A stretch of 64,000 nt of DNA. It comes from Cedecea neteri (GTDB lineage: Bacteria; Pseudomonadota; Gammaproteobacteria; Enterobacterales; Enterobacteriaceae). Below are positions 44,463 through 56,262 of this stretch, piece after piece (position 1 is the stretch's first letter; each line of letters opens with the position of its first letter). The notes under the pieces are model-generated. The model ran no database searches and was not told the origin of the DNA. It was given only the letters and a program-made list of their open reading frames with translations. The DNA lies in assembly GCF_000758325.1 (NCBI RefSeq), contig NZ_CP009459.1, positions 3,038,001-3,102,000 on the forward strand, in the 5' to 3' direction. The translations under genes were made by a program, and so were the position numbers.

Positions 44463-44669
44463 GGTAATCCGGCACCTTAATTCTGTTTTTTGCCTGTATC
44501 TACTGCTTGATTTCTCACAGATAACCTTTGGTTAGCTGTGGTTTTACCTGTCAGTAATCTTCACATTGCATGTCGTTAACAATATTGCATCTTTTATGCC
44601 TGAGTCACAGTTTTAGTAAAAGTGATTTAATTTCATTAGAACATGAGCAGTGTTCATGATTTGGAATAT

Positions 44670-44694
44670 GGCCCGGAGAGGTTTCCTCCGGGCC
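44670..44694 (-). terminator. Hairpin after the RND permease gene
   Basis: GGCCCGGAG and CTCCGGGCC form a nine-bp stem around a seven-base loop, 11 bp after the permease stop. There is only a short CATATT tail, so termination may be partial. Confidence 0.6.
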
Positions 44695-44705
44695 TGATAA
44701 ATCGG

Positions 44706-47700
44706 TCAGTTATCGACCTTTGGCGGGCGGATTTTGAACCAAATTGCATACATGGCGGGCAGGAACAGCAGCGTCATAAAGGTGCCGCCAAACGTTCCGC
44801 CGATGAGCGTGTAGGCCAGCGCTCCCCAGAACACGGAATGGGTCAAGGGAATAAACGCCAGAATCGCCGCCAGGGCGGTCAACAGCACAGGGCGTGAACG
44901 TTGGATCGTCGCTTCAACCACGGCATCAAAAGGTGTCAGTCCAGCCTGCTCGTTATGCTTTATCTGGCCGATGAGGATCAGCGTGTTGCGCATTAAAATC
45001 CCCGAAAGCGCAATCAGCCCCACCAGGGCGTTGATGCCGAACGGCTGGTTGAAAATCAGCAGCGTCGGCACCACGCCGATAAGCCCCAGCGGACTGGTGG
45101 CAAACACCATCAGCATGGCTGAGATCGACCTAACCTGAAGAATAATCACCAGCAGCGTTAACGCGATCATGATCGGGAACAGCGGGGCCATGGCCGCCGT
45201 GGCCTTACCGGATTCTTCAATGGCTCCCGCTTCTTCTATGCGGTACCCTGCCGGAAGCTCAGCCATAATAGGTTGAATTTGTTTCGCGATCGCCGTCGAC
45301 ACATCTGGCGGCTGAAGGCCATCAGCGACATCGCCGCGCACGGTAATGGTTGGCGTCCTGTCGCGACGCCGGAGCACCGGGTCCTCCATCACAACTTCAA
45401 CCTTCCCGATCTGCGAGAGCGGCACTTTTTGCCCGTTCGCGCCGATGAGCGTTAATGCGGCGAGCTGCGCCGGATCGTCCCGCACGCTGCCTCGCGCTCG
45501 CCCGGTAACCTGCACGGAACGGATATCTTCTCGTACTTCGGTCAATGGCGCGCCGGAAAGCAGAAACTGTAATTGCTGCGAGACGGAAGCGGTGTTTAAG
45601 CCCACGGCGTTAAGTCTGTCCTGGTTCAGGGTGAAATGCAGCGTGGGAACCCGGGAACCCCAGTCGATGTTCACGGTGCGCATCAGCCCGCTTTGATTCA
45701 TCACTTTTTCAACCCGCGACGAAATCGTTCTGAGCACGTGCGGGTCTGGCCCCATCACGCGAAACGCCACCGGGTAGGGGGTATAAGGCCCGAAGACCAG
45801 CTGGGTGACGCGCACCTGCGCTTCCGGTGCCAGACCACCGCTGATGGCCTGCCGTAGCCGCATTTTCAACGCTTCTCGTGCATCGGGGTCGGGCGTGAGG
45901 ATCACGATTTTGGCGAATGAAGGGTCGGGCAATTCAGGTGCCATGGCCAGGTAGAAGCGCGGCGCGCCCTGACCAATGTAGGAGGTGACGATTTTGGACT
46001 CTTTCTGGGCGCTGAGCCATTGCTCAATGCGCTCGGTAGTCTTCGTCGTTTGCTCGATAGATGTCCCGTAAGGCAGCTGAACTTCAACCAGCACTTCCGG
46101 GCGGTCGGAGATCGGAAAGAACTGTTTTTTCACCACGGCCATTCCGGCTATTGCCAGCACAAACAGACCGACGACCGAACCGGCGGTCAGCCACTTGCGG
46201 GCAATCACTTTTTTCAGCAATGCCCGGAAGCGATTGTAATTTTTGCTGGTGTACAGCGCGTGTTCTGCCAGCGCGGCTTTATGCATATCCGGGAGCAATT
46301 TCACTCCGAGATAAGGTGTGAACACCACGGCTACCAGCCAGGACGCTATCAGCGCGATGCCGACAATCCAGAACATGTTGCTGGTGTACTCCCCGGCGGT
46401 GGAGTGGGCGAAGCCGTTCGGCATAAAGCCGATGGCGGTTACCAGCGTACCCGCCAGCATGGGCGCGGCGGTGTGGCTCCAGGCGTAGGCGGAGGCTTTC
46501 ACGCGGCTGTAGCCTTCCTCCATTTTCACCACCATCATTTCGATGGCGATGATCGCGTCATCCACCAGCAGTCCCAGCGCGAGAATGAGCGACCCTAAGG
46601 TTATCCTGTCGAAGTTTTTATCGGTGGCGGCCATGACGATAAACACCACCGCCAGCGTTAGCGGCACGGCGGCGGCAACCACGATGCCCACTCGCCAGCC
46701 CATGCTGACAAAACAGACCACCATTACCACCAGCAGGGCGACAAAAAACTTCACCATAAACTCATTTACGGCTGAGCTGATGTTCACCGACTGATCGCTG
46801 ACTTTGCTGAGGGTCATGCCGAGCGGCATCGTCTCGTTGATCTTGCGGGTTTCCTGATCCAGGGCTTTGCCCAAATCAAGCCCGTTCCAGCCGTCGCGCA
46901 TGACCACGCCTAGCAGCAGGGCTGGCTCGCCGTTGTTTCTGACGAGGAACGTTGCGGGGTCTTCGTATCCGCGCTCGACGTCAGCCACGTCTGACAGCTT
47001 CAGCGTTTTCCCCTGAGCCACAATGGGGGTATCGCGAATTTTTGAAAGCTGATCCAACGCGCCATCCACGCGGATAAACACCTGCGGGCCAGCTGTTTCT
47101 ATCGAGCCTGCGGGGGTGAGCAGGTTCTGGTTGCTCAGCGCCTGAAAAATATCCAGCGGCGAAACGCCAAGCGTGGCGAGCCTGTCGTGAGAGAACGAAA
47201 CAAAAATGCGTTCCGCCTGCTCACCGATAATATTCACCTTTTTCACGCCGGGGACGTGCAGCAATTGCTGGCGCAGGTTTTCGGCATCACGCACCAACAG
47301 GCGCTGCGGCTCACCTTTTGCTTTCAGGGCAAACAGCGCAAAAGTCACGTCCGAGAACTCGTCGTTCACCAGCGGGCCTATCACGCCATCCGGCAGATTT
47401 TTGGCCTCATCGCTGATTTTTTTCCGCGCCTGGTAAAACTCCTCCGGCACATTGGCGGGCAGCGTGCTGTCTTTTAGGGAGACAACGCTGTAGGCAAGGC
47501 CCGGACGGGTATAGGTTTCGGTGCGGTCATAGTCGTCCAGCTCCTGCATTCTCTTTTCCAGCGGCTCGGCCACCAGATCCTGCATTTGCTGCGCGGTTGC
47601 ACCCGGCCAGGCGGTGATCACCGTCAGCTGTTTCACCGTAAAAGGCGGATCTTCGGCGCGGCCCAGTTTAAAGAAGGCGATGATCCCGGCCAGCGTGATG

Positions 47701-47774
47701 AGCAGGATCAGGAACAGCGTGACGGATTTCTCACGCACCGCGAGGGCGGAAAGGTTAAAGCGGGAGTCGCTCAT
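44706..47774 (-). CDS. RND-family efflux transporter permease
   Basis: A 1022-residue proton-driven inner membrane pump of the HAE-RND type. The first helix region (REKSVTLFLILLITLAGIIAFFKLGRAEDP), the mid-protein LALGLLVDDAIIAIEMMVVKMEEG with the charged TM4 residues, and the second half starting near 530 show the usual duplicated 12-helix layout. Sequence is nearer to AcrB-like pumps paired with lipoprotein adaptors than to metal pumps. It follows the adaptor gene with touching ends; no outer membrane channel gene is present, so TolC is the likely partner. Confidence 0.92.
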   Translation of the reverse strand: MSDSRFNLSALAVREKSVTLFLILLITLAGIIAFFKLGRAEDPPFTVKQLTVITAWPGATAQQMQDLVAEPLEKRMQELDDYDRTETYTRPGLAYSVVSLKDSTLPANVPEEFYQARKKISDEAKNLPDGVIGPLVNDEFSDVTFALFALKAKGEPQRLLVRDAENLRQQLLHVPGVKKVNIIGEQAERIFVSFSHDRLATLGVSPLDIFQALSNQNLLTPAGSIETAGPQVFIRVDGALDQLSKIRDTPIVAQGKTLKLSDVADVERGYEDPATFLVRNNGEPALLLGVVMRDGWNGLDLGKALDQETRKINETMPLGMTLSKVSDQSVNISSAVNEFMVKFFVALLVVMVVCFVSMGWRVGIVVAAAVPLTLAVVFIVMAATDKNFDRITLGSLILALGLLVDDAIIAIEMMVVKMEEGYSRVKASAYAWSHTAAPMLAGTLVTAIGFMPNGFAHSTAGEYTSNMFWIVGIALIASWLVAVVFTPYLGVKLLPDMHKAALAEHALYTSKNYNRFRALLKKVIARKWLTAGSVVGLFVLAIAGMAVVKKQFFPISDRPEVLVEVQLPYGTSIEQTTKTTERIEQWLSAQKESKIVTSYIGQGAPRFYLAMAPELPDPSFAKIVILTPDPDAREALKMRLRQAISGGLAPEAQVRVTQLVFGPYTPYPVAFRVMGPDPHVLRTISSRVEKVMNQSGLMRTVNIDWGSRVPTLHFTLNQDRLNAVGLNTASVSQQLQFLLSGAPLTEVREDIRSVQVTGRARGSVRDDPAQLAALTLIGANGQKVPLSQIGKVEVVMEDPVLRRRDRTPTITVRGDVADGLQPPDVSTAIAKQIQPIMAELPAGYRIEEAGAIEESGKATAAMAPLFPIMIALTLLVIILQVRSISAMLMVFATSPLGLIGVVPTLLIFNQPFGINALVGLIALSGILMRNTLILIGQIKHNEQAGLTPFDAVVEATIQRSRPVLLTALAAILAFIPLTHSVFWGALAYTLIGGTFGGTFMTLLFLPAMYAIWFKIRPPKVDN

Positions 47775-48886
47775 TACGGTGCTCCCGCCAGGTCAGTAGC
47801 GGCCTGTGCCAGCGGCCTGACTTCTTCACCGTCATGCAGCAGATGTGCGCCGAGGGCGACAATGCTGGCGTGGCTGTCGATTTGGGCGGCAACAATGGCG
47901 GATTCGTCGGTGATGCGGCGGATGCTCACCGGGTGCCAGCTCACTTTGGCTGGCTTACCGCTTACCACCCAAACGCCGGTGCCTTTATCTTTCCCGGCGT
48001 CATAGAGCGAGGCCAGCGGCACGATCATATTTGGTGTGGTAGTGCCTGCATCCGGGATATCAATGGTTACCGTGCTGCCGAGAGGTGCCTGAGCAAGCGC
48101 GCCCGCGAGCACAAACTTCGCTTCAAATGTGCGGGTCTGCGGGTCAGCCGCGTCTGAAAGCTGACGTAAGGTAGCGGCCACGGGAGCAATATCTGAACCG
48201 TAAAGGTGGGCCTGAGCGACGGTGCCCAGCTTAGGGCGCAGCGTTTCCGGCAAATCGACAACGGCTTCACGCTGGCCGGCCCTGGCCAGACGAATCACCG
48301 CTTGCCCAGCGGCGACAACCTGGCCCGGCTCGGCCAGGGTATCCATAATCACGCCGTCAGAATCTGCCGTCAGCACCGCATAATTCATGGCGTTTTTAGC
48401 CACATTGGCCTGCGCAATGGCCGCCTGCAGATCCGCTCTGGCGCTGTCGGCCTGGGCCTTGATTTGATCGTACTGCGAGGCCGAAATCGCGCCGCTGCTG
48501 ACAATGCTTCTGTAGCGGGCCTCATCGGCGGCGGCCTGTTTAGCGCGGGCTTTGGCTGCGGCCACGGCCTGATCCTGCGCTTTCGCCTGCAGGCTTAAGT
48601 CCTGAGGATCGAGTCGGAGCAGGGGCTGGCCGTTTTTCACCGTCTGGCCTTTGTCCACCAGGCGTTCAAGGATTTTGCCAGGGACGCGAAAACCGAGGTC
48701 ACTTTGGATTCGGGAGGCGACAATGCCGGTAAAAGCCCGGGCGTCATCGTTGGCGGACTGAACCGCGACAACGCGAACCAGCGGGGGCTGAGTGCGCGGA
48801 TCCTCTGGCTGAGATGAGTCACCGCAGGCGGTGAGCGCCGAGCACAGCAGCGCCACAGCGGCAGGAAAAGGCTGAAGACGAAACAT
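47774..48886 (-). CDS. RND efflux periplasmic adaptor (lipoprotein)
   Basis: A 370-residue membrane fusion protein. The start at 48886 (MFRLQPFPAAVALL) gives a lipoprotein signal with the lipobox ALTAC at about residue 21; an upstream in-frame start at 48919 adds 11 residues. FRVPGKILERLVDKGQTVKNGQPLLRL is the split lipoyl half, a long alanine-rich hairpin covers about 95-165, and beta-barrel and membrane-proximal parts follow. Its stop touches the permease start; the TetR gene lies upstream in the same direction. Confidence 0.9.
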   Translation of the reverse strand: MFRLQPFPAAVALLCSALTACGDSSQPEDPRTQPPLVRVVAVQSANDDARAFTGIVASRIQSDLGFRVPGKILERLVDKGQTVKNGQPLLRLDPQDLSLQAKAQDQAVAAAKARAKQAAADEARYRSIVSSGAISASQYDQIKAQADSARADLQAAIAQANVAKNAMNYAVLTADSDGVIMDTLAEPGQVVAAGQAVIRLARAGQREAVVDLPETLRPKLGTVAQAHLYGSDIAPVAATLRQLSDAADPQTRTFEAKFVLAGALAQAPLGSTVTIDIPDAGTTTPNMIVPLASLYDAGKDKGTGVWVVSGKPAKVSWHPVSIRRITDESAIVAAQIDSHASIVALGAHLLHDGEEVRPLAQAATDLAGAP

Positions 48887-48930
48887 ACGTTCCCTTATAA
48901 ACGCGGAGCAGGAACGCAATAATTATTCAA

Positions 48931-48954
48931 GTGACCAATTTAGTCAATGGTCAC
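48931..48954. promoter_or_regulatory. Palindromic operator before the RND adaptor gene
   Basis: GTGACCA-N10-TGGTCAC is a perfect 24-bp dyad, with an inner TGACCAATTTAGTCA. It lies between the tetR-type gene and the adaptor gene, 45 bp before the adaptor start, a usual position for TetR-family operators of efflux pumps. Confidence 0.7.
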
Positions 48955-48963
48955 AAAATGCGG

Positions 48964-49581
48964 TCAGGGCATTAAACTTTTGAGGATCAGCGCGGGCAAA
49001 AGCTGTTCGGCCTGCTTAGCCAGCTCAAGGTTATATTGCAGCTGCACCGGGCTGATAAATGGCAGCATGACCAGAAAAACGGCGTTCACGGTATCATCCA
49101 TCGGGCTACGGCGCTCAAACTCACCGGACTGGCGGCCTTCATGAATAATGGCGGTAAGCACTTCCCGCAGCTGCAGCTTGTAGCGTTCGGCCGAGGGCCA
49201 GTTCTCCAGGCAGGAAACAATGGCGATGTCGTGCAGTTTACGGTCATAAAAGAACAGGTCGCTGCCCGCGGCGATTAAGGCACTGAACATCGCCCGCAGC
49301 TTAGCCGATGCGCCAGTGGCGTCATTCACCGACTGGCTGACGATTGCCATCATCTTTGTCAGGCGGTTGTCGCAGATAACTTCGCCGATTTCCTGCTTGG
49401 ATTTGAAGAACTTGTAGATGTAGGCTTTGGAGTAGCCGATGGCTTTGGCGAGATCGGATACCGTTGTTTTTTCAAACCCGTAGTGGCCGAAGAACTCGGT
49501 CGCCGCCTCGATGATCTGTTCCCTGACGCTGTGTTCCGCAGGCCCTCTGGTTTCCCCGCCCTGAACGTGAGTTTCAGACAT
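48964..49581 (-). CDS. TetR/AcrR-family regulator of the RND pump
   Basis: A 205-residue repressor: QIIEAATEFFGHYGFEKTTVSDLAKAIGYS then KAYIYKFFKSKQEIGE is the HTH. The C-terminal domain is of the group found beside RND pumps. Gene order is tetR-adaptor-permease on one strand, with the 24-bp palindrome just after the tetR stop, so it probably represses the pump and not itself, unless another operator exists upstream. Confidence 0.9.
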   Translation of the reverse strand: MSETHVQGGETRGPAEHSVREQIIEAATEFFGHYGFEKTTVSDLAKAIGYSKAYIYKFFKSKQEIGEVICDNRLTKMMAIVSQSVNDATGASAKLRAMFSALIAAGSDLFFYDRKLHDIAIVSCLENWPSAERYKLQLREVLTAIIHEGRQSGEFERRSPMDDTVNAVFLVMLPFISPVQLQYNLELAKQAEQLLPALILKSLMP

Positions 49582-49700
49582 GCTTTTTCCCTGTGTTCGG
49601 ATTTGTGAATGGTGACTATTGTAGCATTAGGTCAGTTCGAGCGGCATGTTATAAGCTTTAAAACATCAGGTATGGCATAACAGCGTGGGGAATTATTCGA

Positions 49701-49853
49701 ATGAATATCGGTGAACTTGCCCGAATGACCGGGCTGAACGCCTCACGTATTCGGTTTTACGAACGCGTTGGCTTGCTGAAAGCCATAAAGCGGCAGTCCA
49801 ATGGTAAATATGGCTTTGGTAAAATATCAGTTGCGCAGAATGGGGGAGAATAA
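49701..49853 (+). pseudogene. Truncated MerR-family regulator
   Basis: A 50-codon frame beginning MNIGELARMTGLNASRIRFYERVGLL matches the first 35 residues of MerR-family HTH proteins almost perfectly. At RQSNG the family should continue YRxY, but here it becomes KYGFGKISV and stops at 49851-49853. The dimerisation and effector parts are gone. The surrounding bases, 49582-49967, hold no other gene. Confidence 0.75.
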
Positions 49854-49967
49854 ACGTCCCAACGCCGCTGTTTCTCCATTGTGGGCTCTACTGTTGCAGC
49901 AGACTGACAATATGTTAAGAGCCAAAATGTATCGTAAGTGGATAGCAAGCCACCAGCGGTAATTGTC

Positions 49968-50846
49968 TCAGTGTGCGAACAGCTGGATAAAGCGTTTCAC
50001 CGATGGAGAGCGCTCAAACTGACGCCAGGCCAGCGCAATGTCCGTTTTCACCTGGTCACCGCGAATCGCGTGGAAGGTGACGTCCGGGCACGAGATACAG
50101 GTCATCGATTGGGGAACCAGGGCAAACCCGAAGCCTGCCGAGACCATGCTTAACGAGGACGAGATTTGTGATGCCTGGCAGGCGCTTGTCAGATCGATGC
50201 CCGCCCGCAGGCAGGCGTTATACATCAGTTCATAAAGCCCTGGGGCCACTTCTTCCGGGAACAGCACCGGCGGCACATCGGCCAGTGCCTGCAGGGCCAG
50301 TTCTTCCTCCCCGGAAAGAGGATGGTCCTTGTGCAGGGCAATCATCATCGGTTCTTCGTCAATCAGCTTGAGCGTAAACCGCTTGCTGCTTTCGCAGGGT
50401 AGACGCACAAACGCCACGTCCAGCAAGCCTTCATCCAGCTCCTGCATCAGGCCCGCCATATTTGTTTCCCGCTGGCACAGTTCGATGGCCGGATAGTGCG
50501 CCTGAAACTGGCGCAGCAGAGAAAAAATCTTTGGATTAAATGCGTTTGAACTGGTTATCCCGAGCGACAGCTTGCCGTTAATACCGCGCGCAATGCCGCG
50601 GGCTTTCTCCAGCGCGGCGTCGCTGTGGGCCAGAATCTGACAGGCATCCTGATAAAACGCTTCTCCCGCATCCGTCAGCTCCACACCTCTGGTTAAGCGG
50701 TGCAGCAGGGGCGTGCCTACTTCACGTTCCAGGCGCTGAATTTGCTGGCTGAGGGGAGGCTGAGAAATACCCAACAGCTCGGCTGCCCGGGTGAAGTTGT
50801 GCGTCTGGGCGACGGCGACAAAATAGCGGAGATAGCGAAGTTCCAT
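49968..50846 (-). CDS. budR: LysR-family regulator of butanediol genes, BudR
   Basis: A 292-residue LysR regulator (MELRYLRYFVAVAQTHNFTRAAELL, then SQPPLSQQIQRLEREVG). It is divergent from budA with 107 bp between, the usual place of BudR, which activates budABC with acetate as signal in Klebsiella. The substrate domain contains LFPEEVAPGLYELMYNAC. The family and context agree. Confidence 0.88.
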   Translation of the reverse strand: MELRYLRYFVAVAQTHNFTRAAELLGISQPPLSQQIQRLEREVGTPLLHRLTRGVELTDAGEAFYQDACQILAHSDAALEKARGIARGINGKLSLGITSSNAFNPKIFSLLRQFQAHYPAIELCQRETNMAGLMQELDEGLLDVAFVRLPCESSKRFTLKLIDEEPMMIALHKDHPLSGEEELALQALADVPPVLFPEEVAPGLYELMYNACLRAGIDLTSACQASQISSSLSMVSAGFGFALVPQSMTCISCPDVTFHAIRGDQVKTDIALAWRQFERSPSVKRFIQLFAH

Positions 50847-50887
50847 ATCGAAAACGTCTCAAACCAGAAGGGCTTTTATATTGGAAC

Positions 50888-50903
50888 TGTGAGCTGGATC
50901 ACG
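50888..50903 (+). promoter_or_regulatory. CRP-type site between budR and budA
   Basis: TGTGA-GCTGGA-TCACG matches nine of ten key positions of the CRP consensus with right spacing. It lies 51 bp before the budA start, so it could act on either divergent promoter. Catabolite control of bud here is inference. Confidence 0.6.
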
Positions 50904-50953
50904 TCAACATTTAATTAAAGTTTCTTAACCTTCAGCCCGAGGTGACAGACGCC

Positions 50954-51733
50954 ATGAGCGATCTAACTCTATGTTCCTGCAAAGAAAGTCTTTTAGAGAT
51001 GGTCGAGACCTTCGCTGCAGCCAATAAAGAAAACATGATATATCAGACTTCATTGATGAGCGCATTACTGAGCGGTGTCTATGAAGGGGAAACCACCATG
51101 GCCGACCTGTTGAAACACGGCGACTTTGGCCTGGGGACATTTAACGAGCTGGATGGCGAGATGATCGCCTTCAACAGCAACGTGTATCAATTGCGGTCAG
51201 ACGGCAGCGCCAGGGCGGCCAGCCCGCAGCAGAAAACGCCGTTTGCGGTGATGACCTGGTTTAAACCTCAATACCGCCTGCGCATTGACAGTACGACCAG
51301 CCGCCAGAAGCTGCACGAGATTATCGATGCAAAAATTCCCTCCGATAACCTGTTTTGTGCCCTCCGCATCGACGGCCACTTCCGCCATGCGCATACCCGC
51401 ACTGTTCCACGCCAGAAGCCACCCTACCGCGCCATGACTGACGTGCTGGATGACCAGCCGGTATTCCGCTTTAACGGTCGTAAAGGCGTGCTGGTGGGGT
51501 TCCGCACCCCGCAACATATGCAGGGCATTAACGTGGCGGGCTATCACGAACACTTTATTACCGATGACCGCCAGGGCGGCGGGCATCTGCTCGATTATCA
51601 GCTGGAGCAGGGGCTGCTGACCTTCGGCGAGATCCACAAACTGATGATCGACCTTCCGGCAGACAGCGCATTTCTTAACGCCAACCTGCACCCAGACAAC
51701 CTCGACGCGGCGATTCGCGCGGTTGAAAACTAG
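50954..51733 (+). CDS. budA: Alpha-acetolactate decarboxylase BudA
   Basis: A 259-residue zinc enzyme that turns alpha-acetolactate into acetoin. QTSLMSALLSGVYEG, HGDFGLGTFNELDGE and the metal-site region GYHEHFITDDRQGGGH are diagnostic. I chose the ATG at 50954 with GAGGTGA upstream; the GTG at 50942 would place the ribosome site inside the gene, and 259 residues equals the Klebsiella enzyme. First gene of budABC. Confidence 0.96.
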   Translation: MSDLTLCSCKESLLEMVETFAAANKENMIYQTSLMSALLSGVYEGETTMADLLKHGDFGLGTFNELDGEMIAFNSNVYQLRSDGSARAASPQQKTPFAVMTWFKPQYRLRIDSTTSRQKLHEIIDAKIPSDNLFCALRIDGHFRHAHTRTVPRQKPPYRAMTDVLDDQPVFRFNGRKGVLVGFRTPQHMQGINVAGYHEHFITDDRQGGGHLLDYQLEQGLLTFGEIHKLMIDLPADSAFLNANLHPDNLDAAIRAVEN

Positions 51734-51756
51734 CGTTCCCTGAGGAGATGTGAGCC

Positions 51757-54226
<2,470 letters not shown>

Positions 54227-54254
54227 AAAAGCGTTTTAATGTGGAGTACCTTTT

Positions 54255-54292
54255 GGCCTGGCGGCGAACCGTTGGGCCTTTTTTATTTGCCC
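54255..54292 (+). terminator. Probable terminator after budC
   Basis: GGCC-tgg-CGG and CCG-ttg-GGCC pair with an internal mismatch, followed by six T residues before ATTTG. It separates bud from the potassium transporter gene. Confidence 0.6.
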
Positions 54293-54369
54293 CTGTTTAT
54301 CTTAAGTTTTTTATCCACCTCTATACTTTGTCATGGCAACAGCCAGAAAAATCACAGGAAGGACTGGAC

Positions 54370-56262
54370 ATGACAAACCTGTCGCAGACGGACGGCGCGG
54401 AAGCCGCCGGGACAACGCCGCATAAATTTATCCTTGCCGGAAGCGCCCTTGGCGTGGTGTTTGGCGATATCGGCACCAGCCCGCTTTATACCCTGAAAAC
54501 GGTACTGCTGTTATCCGGCAACGATCCGACTCCGTCGGTTATCCTGGGGCTGCTGTCGCTGATCATCTGGACGCTGATCCTTATCACCTCGGTGAAGTAT
54601 GCGATGTTTGCGATGCGTATCGATAACCACGGTGAGGGCGGCATTATGGCGCTGATGTCGCTACTGGTGGCGAGGGACAAAGGCTCGCGTTGGGTGGTGC
54701 TGGCGGCTTTATTGGGCGCGGCGTTGATATACGGTGACGGGGCGATTACACCCGCGATTTCAGTGCTCTCTGCCATTGAAGGGCTGAATATGATCCTGCC
54801 CGAGGCTGAAACCTGGGTGCTGCCGATTGCGGTGACGATTCTGGTGCTGCTGTTTGCCGTGCAGCCTTTCGGCACGGCTAAAATCGGTAAAGTATTCGGG
54901 CCGATTATGGCGCTGTGGTTTATTTCTATCGCCGGGCTTGGGATTTGGGGTATTGCGCAGCATCCGGCCGTGCTGCTGGCCATCAACCCCTGGTACGGCC
55001 TGCAGTTTCTCGTCTCCAATGGGTTTGTCAGTTTTATGGTGCTGGGCGGCGTGTTTCTGTGCGTTACCGGGGCGGAAGCGCTGTATGCCGACATGGGGCA
55101 TTTCGGTAAAAAGCCTATCTGGATGGCGTGGTACGGCGTGGTCTTCCCGAGCCTGCTGCTGAACTACGCGGGGCAATCGGCGCTGATCCTTTCCGGGGCT
55201 GATATCACTCAGAATATCTTCTTCCGTCTTTGCCCACCGGCACTGCTGATCCCGCTGGTGATCCTTGCCACGCTGGCCACCATTATTGCCAGTCAGGCGA
55301 TTATCACCGGCGCGTTTTCGATGACCCGGCAGGCAATACAGCTGGGCTGGCTGCCGCGCCTGCGCATTCGCCAGACGGCGGCGGAGAGCTACGGGCAAAT
55401 CTATATCGGCGTGATCAACTGGCTGCTGATGGGCGTCACGCTGTTCCTGACGGTGTTCTTCAAGTCATCCGAGAACCTGGCGGCGGCTTACGGGATTGCG
55501 GTATCTCTCACCATGCTGATGACCTCCGGGCTGCTGTACGTGGCGATGCGCCATATCTGGCAGTGGCGGCGGCTGACCAGCGCGCTGGTGGCGGGGGGCT
55601 TTTTGATTGTCGATACCAGCTTCCTGATCGCTAATCTAATCAAGGTGCTGGAGGGCGGCTATATTCCGCTGCTACTGGCGGCGATCGTCTGTACGACGAT
55701 GCTGGTCTGGCACCGTGGTGCGGCGGCGGCGTCCAGGGCGGTGAACGAAAAGGTGATCGATGTGAACACCTTCTTCGCCGCGCTGAAAGAGCGTGGTGTT
55801 CCGCGCGTGCAGGGTTCGGCGGTGTTTCTGACCAAAACGCGCAACGGTATTCCACCTGTGATGCGGTGGCACGTGGCGCGCAACCACGCGCTGCAGGAAC
55901 AGGTGCTTTCGCTGACTATTTCAATCATGAACGTCCCGCGCGTACCGGCTGGAGAGAGGTTGGTGATCGTGGAGCAGGCACCGAATTACTGGCGCGGTAT
56001 CGCCCAGTACGGCTTTATGGAAAGACCGCATGTTCCTGAACTGATGGCGAGACTGGGGGAGATGGCGTGTGCCTTCCGCGTGGAAGACGTGACCTATTAC
56101 CTTGGTCACGAAACCATTGTTAAGCGTGAGGACGGACAGGGTATGCCGGGCTGGCAGCGCAAGTGCTTCGCGTTTATGGTGAGAAACGCTACGCACGTGA
56201 CGCACTATTACCGCCTGCCGAGCGACAGCGTGGTAGAGATCAGCCGCCGGATAGCGATTTAG
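54370..56262 (+). CDS. KUP/HAK/KT-family potassium transporter
   Basis: A 630-residue potassium:proton symporter with about 12 membrane helices and a cytoplasmic C-terminal domain from about residue 470. GVVFGDIGTSPLYTLKTVL near residue 25 is the Kup signature, with GDGAITPAISVLSAIEG and ADMGHFGKKPI following. It differs clearly from the E. coli Kup protein, so it is probably a second, paralogous copy. I chose the ATG at 54370 after AGGA; the frame open from 54241 runs through the terminator. Confidence 0.9.
   Translation: MTNLSQTDGAEAAGTTPHKFILAGSALGVVFGDIGTSPLYTLKTVLLLSGNDPTPSVILGLLSLIIWTLILITSVKYAMFAMRIDNHGEGGIMALMSLLVARDKGSRWVVLAALLGAALIYGDGAITPAISVLSAIEGLNMILPEAETWVLPIAVTILVLLFAVQPFGTAKIGKVFGPIMALWFISIAGLGIWGIAQHPAVLLAINPWYGLQFLVSNGFVSFMVLGGVFLCVTGAEALYADMGHFGKKPIWMAWYGVVFPSLLLNYAGQSALILSGADITQNIFFRLCPPALLIPLVILATLATIIASQAIITGAFSMTRQAIQLGWLPRLRIRQTAAESYGQIYIGVINWLLMGVTLFLTVFFKSSENLAAAYGIAVSLTMLMTSGLLYVAMRHIWQWRRLTSALVAGGFLIVDTSFLIANLIKVLEGGYIPLLLAAIVCTTMLVWHRGAAAASRAVNEKVIDVNTFFAALKERGVPRVQGSAVFLTKTRNGIPPVMRWHVARNHALQEQVLSLTISIMNVPRVPAGERLVIVEQAPNYWRGIAQYGFMERPHVPELMARLGEMACAFRVEDVTYYLGHETIVKREDGQGMPGWQRKCFAFMVRNATHVTHYYRLPSDSVVEISRRIAI

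Noticed and set aside
50893-50907. Possible FNR site before budA
   Set aside because: The half-sites TGGAT and GTCAA are three bases apart instead of four and overlap the much better CRP match.
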